Shown here in pieces: positions 1 through 10,512 of a stretch of 64,000 nt of DNA. Made by a program: the position numbers and the translations under genes. Numbering within the stretch: position 1 is the first letter of the stretch; each line of letters begins with the position of its first letter. Source of the stretch: Auanema rhodensis. Taxonomy: Eukaryota > Nematoda > Chromadorea > Rhabditida > Rhabditidae. The stretch is taken from positions 3,720,001 through 3,784,000 of the forward strand of contig OZ059897.1 in NCBI GenBank assembly GCA_964057225.1, given 5' to 3'. The notes beneath the pieces are model-generated. The model worked only from the letters and a program-made list of their open reading frames with translations. It made no database searches and had not been told where the DNA came from.

Positions 1-13
1 TGAAATTATTTAG

Positions 14-48
14 AAATTTTTCGGGAAAATTTTTGTCAAAATGTTTTT
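14..48. other. A/T-tract cluster in each unit (shown in unit 1)
   Basis: Four runs follow closely: AAATTTTT (u14-21), AAAATTTTT (u26-34), AAAA (u38-41) and TTTTT (u44-48). They are separated by the short G/C-bearing pieces CGGG, GTC and TG. The first three tract centres are about 13 and 10 bp apart, near helical phasing. Runs of this kind are known to narrow the minor groove and bend DNA, and many satellites carry them. The cluster recurs in every unit with few changes (for example GG to AA at 37578-37579). Bending is inferred. Confidence 0.6.
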
Positions 49-55
49 GGAAGCA

Positions 56-83
56 ATGTTGAGTGTACATGGGAACTCAACAT
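56..83. repeat. Conserved 9-bp inverted repeat in each unit (shown in unit 1)
   Basis: ATGTTGAGT (56-64) and ACTCAACAT (75-83) are perfect reverse complements around a 10-nt spacer (65-74), so one strand could form a 9-bp hairpin or the duplex a dyad. The dyad recurs in every unit. Most substitutions I saw in it fall in the spacer: C to T near 23582, A to T near 19371, T to G in the ACAGGGG variants, G to A in GGAAACTC. The common arm change CAACAT to CAGCAT (u80 A to G) leaves a G-T/U wobble. One end-pair change (ACACAC near 22191) breaks the terminal pair. A binding site or extruded structure is possible but unproven. Confidence 0.85.
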
Positions 84-153
84 ACACTAATGCATTATTT
101 TTCAAACGATCATAACTAATTTTTGTATAGAGCGTTTCTCATTGTAGTATAGT

Positions 154-164
154 GCATTCGATGC
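154..164. repeat. Short dyad GCAT-TCG-ATGC in each unit
   Basis: GCAT and ATGC are inverted around TCG (u154-164). The dyad is mostly kept. Private changes in or beside it mark HOR lineages: CAATGC at the copies near 31396, 34555 and 37714, and CGAAGC near 15955. The neighbouring GCGGAT becomes GCGAAT or GCAGAT in right-hand units. It is too short to assign a role. Confidence 0.55.
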
Positions 165-183
165 GGATTTTCAAGCTGCGTTG

Positions 184-199
184 ATCTGTGTTATCAGAT
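184..199. repeat. 5-bp dyad in each unit (shown in unit 1)
   Basis: ATCTG (184-188) and CAGAT (195-199) are inverted around TGTTAT. The right arm is often altered by TTATCAG to TTATTAG (for example near 1950, 8269, 10724 and 22312) and to TTATCCG in the 9-unit HOR. The arm pairing is therefore not strictly kept, and this is weaker evidence of constraint than the u56-83 dyad. Confidence 0.5.
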
Positions 200-201
200 T
201 T

Positions 202-211
202 GAGTTAACTT
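202..211. repeat. Allele-switching palindromic site in each unit
   Basis: Different units carry different short palindromes at the same place. GAGTTAACT contains GTTAAC (u204-209), GCGCTAGCT contains GCTAGC (u204-209), and GCGCAAGCTT contains AAGCTT (u206-211). GAGTTAGCT and CAGTTAGCT are non-palindromic intermediates. These alleles are among the best markers for tracing block copies, and they equal HpaI, NheI and HindIII recognition sequences. Confidence 0.8.
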
Positions 212-225
212 AAAAATGCACCGAG

Positions 226-239
226 ATATCAACTGATAT
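226..239. repeat. 6-bp dyad in each unit, lost in the TAATC allele
   Basis: ATATCA (226-231) and TGATAT (234-239) are inverted around AC. The GAGATATC allele also contains GATATC. The alternative GAGTAATC allele, common in units with GCGCTAGC, shortens the left arm and destroys the EcoRV sequence. Two structural alleles therefore coexist across the array. Confidence 0.7.
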
Positions 240-1064
240 AGGTTCACACTTGTATCCTCGATTTTCACCCTGAAGAAATGATTTTTTCGTTGAAAAACAT
301 TGTCCATCGTATTCGTCTTGAAAAAAGGAATCTAAAAACATCTACTTTTTGTGAAATTATTTAGAAATTTTTCGGGAAAATTTTTGTCAAAATGTTTTTG
401 GAAGCAATGTTGAGTGTACATGGGAACTCAACATACACTAATGCATTATTTTTCAAACGATCATAACTAATCTTTGTATAGAGCGTTTCTCAATGTAGTA
501 TAGTGCATTCGATGCGGATTTTTAAGCTGCGTTGATCTGTGTTATCAGATTTGCGCTAGCTTAAAAATGCACCGAGATATCAACTCATATATGTTCACAC
601 TTATATCCTCGATTTTCACCCTGAAGAAATGATTTTTTCGTTGAATAACATTGTCATTTGTCTTCGTCTTGAAAAAAGGAATCTAAAAACATCTACTTTT
701 TGTGAAATTATTCAGAAATTTTTCGGGAAAATTTTTGTCAAAATGTTTTTGGAAGCAATGTTGAGTGTACATGGGAACTCAACATACACTAATGCATTAT
801 TTTTCAAACGATCATAACTAATTTTTGTATAGAGCGTTTCTCATTGTAGTATAGTGCATTCGATGCGGATTTTTAAGCTGCGTTGATCTGTGTTATCAGA
901 TTTGCGCAAGCTTAAAAATGCACCGAGATATCAACTGATATATGTTCACACTTATATCCTCGATTTTCACCCTGAAGAATTAATTTTTTCGTTGAATAAC
1001 ATTGTCATTTGTCTTCGTCTTGAAAAAAGGAATCTAAAAACATCTACTTTTTGTGAAATTATTT

Positions 1065-2419
1065 AGAAATTTTTCGGGAAAATTTTTGTCAAAATGTTTT
1101 TGGAAGCAATGTTGAGTGTACATGGGAACTCAACATACACTAATGCATTATTTTTCAAACGATCATAACTAATTTTTCTATAGAGCGTTTCTCTTTGTAG
1201 TATAGTGCATTCGATGCGGATTTTTAAGCTGCGTTGATCTGTGTTATCAGATTTGAGTTAGCTTAAAAACGCACCGAGATATCAACTGATATATGTTCAC
1301 ACTTATATCCTCGATTTTCACCCTGAAGAAATGATTTTTTCGTTGAATAACATTGTCATTTGTCTTCGTCTTGAAAAAAGGAATCTAAAAACATCTACTT
1401 TTTGTGAAATTATTTAGAAATTTTTCGGGAAAATTTTTGTCAAAATGTTTTTGGAAGCAATGTTGAGTGTACATGGGAACTCAACATACACTAATGCATT
1501 ATTTTTCAAACGATCATAACTAATTTTTGTATAGAACGTTTCTCTTTGTAGTATAGTGCATTCGATGCGGATTTTTAAGCTGCGTTGATCTGTGTTATCA
1601 GATTTGCGCTAGCTTAAAAATGCACCGAGTAATCAACTGATATAGGTTCACACTTATATCCTCGATTTTCACCCTGAAGAATTAATTTTTTCGTTGAATA
1701 ACATTGTCCATCGTCTTTGCCTTGAAAAAAGAAATCCAAAAACTCCTACTTTTTGTGAAATTATTTAGAAATTTTTCGGGAAAATTTTTGTCACAATGTT
1801 TTTGGAAGCAATGTTGAGTGTACATGGGAACTCAGCATACACTAATGCATTATTTTTCAAACGATCATAACTAATTTTTGTATAGAGCGTTTCTCAATGT
1901 AGTATAGTGCATTCGATGCGGATTTTTAAGCTGCGTTGATCTGTGTTATTAGATTTCAGTTAGCTTAAAAATGCACCGAGATATCAACTGATATAGGTTC
2001 ACACATGTATCCTCGATTTTCACCCTGAAGAAATGATTTTTTCGTTGAAAAACATTGTCCATCGTATTCGTCTTGAAAAAAGGAATCTAAAAACATCTAC
2101 TTTTTGTGAAATTATTTAGAAATTTTTCGGGAAAATTTTTGTCAAAATGTTTTTGGGAGCAATGTTGAGTGTACATGGGAACTCAACATACACTAATGCA
2201 TTATTTTTCAAACGATCATAACTAATTTTTGTATAGAGCGTTTCTCATTGTAGTATAGTGCATTCGATGCGGATTTTTAAGCTGCGTTGATCTGTGTTAT
2301 CAGATTTGAGTTAACTTAAAAATGCACCGAGATATGAACTGATATAGGTTCACACATATATCCTCGATTTTCACCCTGAAGAAATGATTTTTTCGTTGAA
2401 AAACATTGTCCATCGTCTT
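1065..2419 (+). repeat. Dispersed block copy, partner of 7383-8737
   Basis: The block reappears 6318 bp (18 units) downstream with the same order of rare alleles: CTCTTTGTAG (1191), GCGCTAGC with GAGTAATC, GAAATCC with ACTCCTAC, TTATTAGATTTCAG, CACATGTATCC, TTTTGGGAGC (about 2149) and GATATGAAC. A few private differences separate the copies (for example 1179 C versus G, and AAAACGC near 1269). The copies are not adjacent: the 4-unit HOR at 3171-7510 lies between them. Confidence 0.8.
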
Positions 2420-3170
2420 CGTCTTGAAAAAAGGAATCTAAAAACATCTACTTTTTGTGAAATTATTTAGAAATTTTTCAGGAAAATTTTTGTCAAAATG
2501 TTTTTGGAAGCAATGTTGAGTGTACATGGGAACTCAGCATACACTAATGCATTATTTTTCAAACGATCATAACTAATTTTTGTATGGAGCGTTTCTCAAT
2601 GTAGTATAGTGCATTCGATGCGGATTTTTAAGCTGCGTTGATCTGTGTTATCAGATTTGCGCTAGCTTAAAAATGCACCGAGTAATCAACTGATATAGGT
2701 TCACACTTATATCCTCGATTTTCACCCTGAAGAATTAATTTTTTCGTTGAATAACATTGTCCATCGTCTTTGCCTTGAAAAAAGAAATCTAAAAACTCCT
2801 ACTTTTTGTAAAATTATTTAGAAATTTTTCGGGAAAATTTTTGTCACAATGTTTTTGGAAGCAATGTTGAGTGTACATGGGAACTCAACATACACTAATG
2901 CATTATTTTTCAAACGATCATAACTAATTTTTGTATAGAGCGTTTCTTAATGTAGTATAGTGCATTCGATGCGGATTTTTAAGCTGCGTTGATCTGTGTT
3001 ATCAGATTTGAGTTAACTTAAAAATGCACCGAGATATCAACTGATATATGTTCACACTTATATCCTCGATTTTCACCCTGAAGAAATGATTTTTTCGTTG
3101 AAAAACATTGTCCATCGTATTCGTTTTGAAAAAAGAAATCTAAAAACATCTACTTTTTGTGAAATTATTT

Positions 3171-6100
3171 AGAAATTTTTCGGGAAAATTTTTGTCAAAA
3201 TGTTTTTGGAAGCAATGTTGAGTGTACATGGGAACTCAACATACACTAATGCATTATTTTTCAAACGATCATAACTAATTTTTGTATAGAGCGTTTCTTA
3301 ATGTAGTATAGTGCATTCGATGCGGATTTTTAAGCTGCGTTGATCTGTGTTATCAGATTTGAGTTAACTTAAAAATGCACCGAGATATCAACTGATATAT
3401 GTTCACACTTATATCCTCGATTTTCACCCTGAAGAAATGATTTTTTCGTTGAAAAACATTGTCCATCGTATTCGTTTTGAAAAAAGAAATCTAAAAACAT
3501 CTACTTTTTGTGAAATTATTTAGAAATTTTTCGGGAAAATTTTTGTCAAAATGTTTTTGGAAGCAATGTTGAGTGTACATGGGAACTCAACATACACTAA
3601 TGCATTATTTTTCAAACGATCATAACTAATTTTTGTATAGAGCGTTTCTCATTGTAGTATAGTGCATTCGATGCGGATTTTCAAGCTGCGTTGATCTGTG
3701 TTATCAGATTTGAGTTAACTTAAAAATGCACCGAGATATCAACTGATATAGGTTCACACTTGTATCCTCGATTTTCACCCTGAAGAAATGATTTTTTCGT
3801 TGAAAAACATTGTCCATCGTATTCGTCTTGAAAAAAGGAATCTAAAAACATCTACTTTTTGTGAAATTATTTAGAAATTTTTCGGGAAAATTTTTGTCAA
3901 AATGTTTTTGGAAGCAATGTTGAGTGTACATGGGAACTCAACATACACTAATGCATTATTTTTCAAACGATCATAACTAATTTTTGTATAGAGCGTTTCT
4001 CATTGTAGTATAGTGCATTCGATGCGGATTTTTAAGCTGCGTTGATCTGTGTTATCAGATTTGAGTTAGCTTAAAAATGCACCGAGATATCAACTGATAT
4101 ATGTTCACACTTATATCCTCGATTTTCACCCTGAAGAAATGATTTTTTCGTTGAATAACATTGTCCATCGTCTTTGCCTTGAAAAAAGAAATCTAAAAAC
4201 TCCTACTTTTTGTGAAATTATTTAGAAATTTTTCGGGAAAATTTTTGTCACAATGTTTTTGGAAGCAATGTTGAGTGTACATGGGAACTCAACATACACT
4301 AATGCATTATTTTTCAAACGATCATAACTAATCTTTGTATAGAGCGTTTCTCAATGTAGTATAGTGCATTCGATGCGGATTTTTAAGCTGCGTTGATCTG
4401 TGTTATCAGATTTGCGCTAGCTTAAAAATGCACCGAGATATCAACTGATATATGTTCACACTTATATCCTCGATTTTCACCCTGAAGAAATGATTTTTTC
4501 GTTGAATAACATTGTCATTTGTCTTCGTCTTGAAAAAAGGAATCTAAAAACATCTACTTTTTGTGAAATTATTCAGAAATTTTTCGGGAAAATTTTTGTC
4601 AAAATGTTTTTGGAAGCAATGTTGAGTGTACATGGGAACTCAACATACACTAATGCATTATTTTTCAAACGATCATAACTAATTTTTGTATAGAGCGTTT
4701 CTTAATGTAGTATAGTGCATTCGATGCGGATTTTTAAGCTGCGTTGATCTGTGTTATCAGATTTGAGTTAACTTAAAAATGCACCGAGATATCAACTGAT
4801 ATATGTTCACACTTATATCCTCGATTTTCACCCTGAAGAAATGATTTTTTCGTTGAAAAACATTGTCCATCGTATTCGTTTTGAAAAAAGAAATCTAAAA
4901 ACATCTACTTTTTGTGAAATTATCTAGAAATTTTTCGGGAAAATTTTTGTCAAAATGTTTTTGGAAGCAATGTTGAGTGTACATGGGAACTCAACATACA
5001 CTAATGCATTATTTTTCAAACGATCATAACTAATTTTTGTATAGAGCGTTTCTCATTGTAGTATAGTGCATTCGATGCGGATTTTCAAGCTGCGTTGATC
5101 TGTGTTATCAGATTTGAGTTAACTTAAAAATGCACCGAGATATCAACTGATATAGGTTCACACTTGTATCCTCGATTTTCACCCTGAAGAAATGATTTTT
5201 TCGTTGAAAAACATTGTCCATCGTATTCGTCTTGAAAAAAGGAATCTGAAAACATCTACTTTTTGTGAAATTATTTAGAAATTTTTCGGGAAAATTTTTG
5301 TCAAAATGTTTTTGGAAGCAATGTTGAGTGTACATGGGAACTCAACATACACTAATGCATTATTTTTCAAACGATCATAACTAATTTTTGTATAGAGCGT
5401 TTCTCATTGTAGTATAGTGCATTCGATGCGGATTTTTAAGCTGCGTTGATCTGTGTTATCAGATTTGAGTTAGCTTAAAAATGCACCGAGATATCAACTG
5501 ATATATGTTCACACTTATATCCTCGATTTTCACCCTGAAGAAATGATTTTTTCGTTGAATAACATTGTCCATCGTCTTTGCCTTGAAAAAAGAAATCTAA
5601 AAACTCCTACTTTTTGTGAAATTATTTAGAAATTTTTCGGGAAAATTTTTGTCACAATGTTTTTGGAAGCAATGTTGAGTGTACATGGGAACTCAACATA
5701 CACTAATGCATTATTTTTCAAACGATCATAACTAATCTTTGTATAGAGCGTTTCTCAATGTAGTATAGTGCATTCGATGCGGATGTTTAAGCTGCGTTGA
5801 TCTGTGTTATCAGATTTGCGCTAGCTTAAAAATGCACCGAGATATCAACTGATATATGTTCACACTTATATCCTCGATTTTCACCCTGAAGAAATGATTT
5901 TTTCGTTGAATAACATTGTCATTTGTCTTCGTCTTGAAAAAAGGAATCTAAAAACATCTACTTTTTGTGAAATTATTCAGAAATTTTTCGGGAAAATTTT
6001 TGTCACAATGTTTTTGGAAGCAATGTTGAGTGTACATGGGAACTCAACATACACTAATGCATTATTTTTCAAACGATCATAACTAATTTTTGTATAGAGC

Positions 6101-7510
6101 GTTTCTTAATGTAGTATAGTGCATTCGATGCGGATTTTTAAGCTGCGTTGATCTGTGTTATCAGATTTGAGTTAACTTAAAAATGCACCGAGATATCAAC
6201 TGATATATGTTCACACTTATATCCTCGATTTTCACCCTGAAGAAATGATTTTTTCGTTGAAAAACATTGTCCATCGTATTCGTTTTGAAAAAAGAAATCT
6301 AAAAACATCTACTTTTTGTGAAATTATTTAGAAATTTTTCGGGAAAATTTTTGTCAAAATGTTTTTGGAAGCAATGTTGAGTGTACATGGGAACTCAACA
6401 TACACTAATGCATTATTTTTCAAACGATCATAACTAATTTTTGTATAGAGCGTTTCTCATTGTAGTATAGTGCATTCGATGCGGATTTTCAAGCTGCGTT
6501 GATCTGTGTTATCAGATTTGAGTTAACTTAAAAATGCACCGAGATATCAACTGATATAGGTTCACACTTGTATCCTCGATTTTCACCCTGAAGAAATGAT
6601 TTTTTCGTTGAAAAACATTGTCCATCGCATTCGTCTTGAAAAAAGGAATCTAAAAACATCTACTTTTTGTGAAATTATTTAGAAATTTTTCGGGAAAATT
6701 TTTGTCAAAATGTTTTTGGAAGCAATGTTGAGTGTACATGGGAACTCAACATACACTAATGCATTATTTTTCAAACGATCATAACTAATTTTTGTATAGA
6801 GCGTTTCTCATTGTAGTATAGTGCATTCGATGCGGATTTTTAAGCTGCGTTGATCTGTGTTATCAGATTTGAGTTAGCTTAAAAATGCACCGAGATATCA
6901 ACTGATATATGTTCACACTTATATCCTCGATTTTCACCCTGAAGAAATGATTTTTTCGTTGAATAACATTGTCCATCGTCTTTGCCTTGAAAAAAGAAAT
7001 CTAAAAACTCCTACTTTTTGTGAAATTATTTAGAAATTTTTCGGGAAAATTTTTGTCACAATGTTTTTGGAAGCAATGTTGAGTGTACATGGGAACTCAA
7101 CATACACTAATGCATTATTTTTCAAACGATCATAACTAATCTTTGTATAGAGCGTTTCTCAATGTAGTATAGTGCATTCGATGCGGATTTTTAAGCTGCG
7201 TTGATCTGTGTTATCAGATTTGCGCTAGCTTAAAAATGCACCGAGATATCAACTGATATATGTTCACACTTATATCCTCGATTTTCACCCTGAAGAAATG
7301 ATTTTTTCGTTGAATAACATTGTCATTTGTCTTCGTCTTGAAAAAAGGAATCTAAAAACATCTACTTTTTGTGAAATTATTCAGAAATTTTTCGGGAAAA
7401 TTTTTGTCAAAATGTTTTTGGAAGCAATGTTGAGTGTACATGGGAACTCAACATACACTAATGCATTATTTTTCAAACGATCATAACTAATTTTTGTATA
7501 GAGCGTTTCT
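3171..7510 (+). repeat. 4-unit higher-order repeat, 1404 bp, about 3.1 copies
   Basis: Bases 3171-6106 match 4575-7510 at an offset of exactly 1404 bp, giving copies at about 3171-4574, 4575-5978 and 5979-7382 plus a partial. Each copy runs through the same series of unit types: TTGAGTTAACT with CGTTTTG, GGATTTTCAAG, TTGAGTTAGC followed by CTTTGCC/ACTCCTAC, then GCGCTAGC with GTCATTTG. Few private changes are visible (TATCTAG at 4921, ATCTGAAA at 5246, GGATGTTTAAG near 5783, CACAATG near 6003). Confidence 0.88.
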
Positions 7511-8737
7511 CTTTGTAGTATAGTGCATTCGATGCGGATTTTTAAGCTGCGTTGATTTGTGTTATCAGATTTGAGTTAGCTTAAAAATGCACCGAGATAT
7601 CAACTGATATATGTTCACACTTATATCCTCGATTTTCACCCTGAAGAAATGATTTTTTCGTTGAATAACATTGTCATTTGTCTTCGTCTTGAAAAAAGGA
7701 ATCTAAAAACATCTACTTTTTGTGAAATTATTTAGAAATTTTTCGGGAAAATTTTTGTCAAAATGTTTTTGGAAGCAATGTTGAGTGTACATGGGAACTC
7801 AACATACACTAATGCATTATTTTTCAAACGATCATAACTAACTTTTGTATAGAGCGTTTCTCTTTGTAGTATAGTGCATTCGATGCGGATTTTTAAGCTG
7901 CGTTGATCTGTGTTATCAGATTTGCGCTAGCTTAAAAATGCACCGAGTAATCAACTGATATAGGTTCACACTTATATCCTCGATTTTCACCCTGAAGAAT
8001 TAATTTTTTCGTTGAATAACATTGTCCATCGTCTTTGCCTTGAAAAAAGAAATCCAAAAACTCCTACTTTTTGTGAAATTATTTAGAAATTTTTCGGGAA
8101 AATTTTTGTCACAATGTTTTTGGAAGCAATGTTGAGTGTACATGGGAACTCAGCATACACTAATGCATTATTTTTCAAACGATCATAACTAATTTTTGTA
8201 TAGAGCGTTTCTCAATGTAGTATAGTGCATTCGATGCGGATTTTTAAGCTGCGTTGATCTGTGTTATTAGATTTCAGTTAGCTTAAAAATGCACCGAGAT
8301 ATCAACTGATATAGGTTCACACATGTATCCTCGATTTTCACCCTGAAGAAATGATTTTTTCGTTGAAAAACATTGTCCATCGTATTCGTCTTGAAAAAAG
8401 GAATCTAAAAACATCTACTTTTTGTGAAATTATTTAGAAATTTTTCGGGAAAATTTTTGTCAAAATGTTTTTGGGAGCAATGTTGAGTGTACATGGGAAC
8501 TCAACATACACTAATGCATTATTTTTCAAACGATCATAACTAATTTTTGTATAGAGCGTTTCTCATTGTAGTATAGTGCATTCGATGCGGATTTTTAAGC
8601 TGCGTTGATCTGTGTTATCAGATTTGAGTTAACTTAAAAATGCACCGAGATATGAACTGATATAGGTTCACACATATATCCTCGATTTTCACCCTGAAGA
8701 AATGATTTTTTCGTTGAAAAACATTGTCCATCGTCTT
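7383..8737 (+). repeat. Second copy of the dispersed block at 1065-2419
   Basis: It carries the same unit order as 1065-2419, shifted by 18 units, directly to the right of the 4-unit HOR. The match breaks at 8738 (CTTTGTC against CTTCGTC at 2420). It fits an 18-unit segment duplication whose interior was later overwritten by the 4-unit HOR, or the reverse order of events. Confidence 0.8.
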
Positions 8738-10035
8738 TGTCTTGAAAAAAGGAATCTAAAAACATCTACTTTTTGTGAAATTATTCAGAAATTTTTCGGG
8801 AAAATTTTTGTCAAAATGTTTTTGGAAGCAATGTTGAGTGTACATGGGAACTCAACATACACTAATGCATTATTTTTCAAACGATCATAACTAATTTTTG
8901 TATAGAGCGTTTCTCAATGTAGTATAGTGCATTCGATGCGGATTTTTAAGCTGCGTTGATCTGTGTTATCAGATTTGAGTTAGCTTAAAAATGCACCGAG
9001 ATATCAACTGATATATGTTCACACTTATAACCTCGATTTTCACCCTGAAGAATTAATTTTTTCGTTGAATAACATTGTCCATCGTCTTTGCCTTGAAAAA
9101 AGAAATCCAAAAACTCCTACTTTTTGTGAAATTATTTAGAAATTTTTCGGGAAAATTTTTGTCACAATGTTTTTGGAAGCAATGTTGAGTGTACATGGGA
9201 ACTCAGCATACACTAATGCATTATTTTTCAAACGATCATAACTAATTTTTGTATAGAGCGTTTCTCAATGTAGTATAGTGCATTCGATGCGGATTTTTAA
9301 GCTGCGTTGATCTGTGTTATCAGATTTGAGTTAGCTTAAAAATGCACCGAGTAATCAACTGATATAGGTTCACACTTATATCCTCGATTTTCACCCTGAA
9401 GAATTAATTTTTTCGTTGAATAACATTGTCCATCGTCTTTGCCTTGAAAAAAGAAATCCAAAAACTCCTACTTTTTGTGAAATTATTTAGAAATTTTTCG
9501 GGAAAATTTTTGTCACAATGTTTTTGGAAGCAATGTTGAGTGTACATGGGAACTCAGCATACACTAATGCATTATTTTTCAAACGATCATAACTAATTTT
9601 TGTATAGAGCGTTTCTCAATGTAGTATAGTGCATTCGATGCGGATTTTTAAGCTGCGTTGATCTGTGTTATTAGATTTCAGTTAGCTTAAAAATGCACCG
9701 AGATATCAACTGATATAGGTTCACACATGTATCCTCGATTTTCACCCTGAAGAAATGATTTTTTCGTTGAAAAACATTGTCCATCGTATTCGTCTTGAAA
9801 AAAGGAATCTAAAAACATCTACTTTTTGTGAAATTATTTAGAAATTTTTCGGGAAAATTTTTGTCAAAATGTTTTTGGGAGCAATGTTGAGTGTACATGG
9901 GAACTCAACATACACTAATGCATTATTTTTCAAACGATCATAACTAATTTTTGTATAGAGCGTTTCTCATTGTAGTATAGTGCATTCGATGCGGATTTTT
10001 AAGCTGCGTTGATCTGTGTTATCAGATTTGAGTTA
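7928..10035 (+). repeat. Two-unit block copied at a 4-unit offset
   Basis: Bases 7928-8631 match 9332-10035 at +1404 bp, including GAGTAATC, GAAATCC, TTATTAGATTTCAG, CACATGTATCC and the rare TTTTGGGAGC at about 8469 and 9873. The rare CACTTATAACC allele (9024, 10074) marks units between and after them. The remaining units in the interval are mixed. Confidence 0.75.
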
Positions 10036-10512
10036 GCTTAAAAATGCACCGAGATATCAACTGATATATGTTCACACTTATAACCTCGATTTTCACCCTG
10101 AAGAATTAATTTTTTCGTTGAATAACATTGTCCATCGTCTTTGCCTTGAAAAAAGAAATCTAAAAACTCCTACTTTTTGTGAAATTATTTAGAAATTTTT
10201 CGGGAAAATTTTTGTCACAATGTTTTTGGAAGCAATGTTGAGTGTACATGGGAACTCAGCATACACTAATGCATTATTTTTCAAACGATCATAACTAATT
10301 TTTGTATAGAGCGTTTCTCAATGTAGTATAGTGCATTCGATGCGGATTTTTAAGCTGCGTTGATCTGTGTTATCAGATTTGAGTTAACTTAAAAATGCAC
10401 CGAGATATCAACTGATATAGGTTCACACATATATCCTCGATTTTCACCCTGAAGAAATGATTTTTTCGTTGAATAACATTGTCCATCGTCTTTGCCTTGA
10501 AAAAAGAAATCC

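Larger units (their letters stand above)
1..351 (+). repeat. Reference satellite monomer (unit 1)
   Basis: This unit defines the coordinates u1-u351 used in the other entries. Parts in order: A/T tracts at u14-48; a 9-bp inverted repeat at u56-83; a nearly invariant AT-rich stretch at about u84-110; a variable cluster at u122-145 (TATAGAGC, TATGGAGC or TATAAAGC, then TCTCATT, TCTCAAT, TCTTAAT, TCTCTTT or TCCCAAT); a small dyad at u154-164; a palindromic allele switch at u202-211; a second dyad at u226-239; and a 3' part at u246-345 carrying most class-diagnostic sites. The chosen start is a convenience, because a tandem array has no intrinsic unit boundary. Confidence 0.95.
1..3170 (+). repeat. 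Irregular satellite segment without a clear HOR
   Basis: Nine units of mixed alleles. Bases 1 to about 470 match sequence 3510 bp downstream (10 units). About 471 to 830 instead match sequence 3861 bp downstream (11 units), so the register to the downstream copies jumps by one unit. The part from about 1065 to 2419 is the counterpart of 7383-8737. No periodic block larger than a single unit runs through this segment. Confidence 0.7.

Noticed and set aside
122-134. TATA-like promoter at TGTATAGAGC
   Set aside because: An AT-rich repeat yields such words by chance, and the site is freely altered to TATGGAGC or TATAAAGC. No initiator or transcript evidence is available.
283-302. CENP-B-box-like match in TTTTCGTTGAAAAACATT
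   Set aside because: The TTCG and the central A fit the mammalian box, but the required CGGG reads ACAT. The nearest CGGG is in another part of the unit. The match is too weak to call.
1-351. Unit as a dimer of two related half-units
   Set aside because: By eye the halves share only short A/T-rich words and the inverted AATGTTTTT/AAAAACATT pair (u40-48, u293-301). No alignment-quality similarity was seen.
629-817. Recurrent 62-codon plus-strand open frames (also at 4490, 5894, 7298, 8702, 13616, 16423, 18177, 20633, 25898, 28355, 30461, 33620, 36779, 54680)
   Set aside because: They sit at the same unit position, spaced by multiples of 351 bp. They exist only where TTTAGAAAT reads TTCAGAAAT, removing a TAG stop. 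No longer frame, no known domain and no codon-level conservation is visible, so they are by-products of the repeat.
5108-5335. Minus-strand 75-codon open frames (also 10373, 18795, 21251)
   Set aside because: They appear only in units with certain allele combinations and are copied with the blocks. There is no recognisable protein family and no supporting signal.
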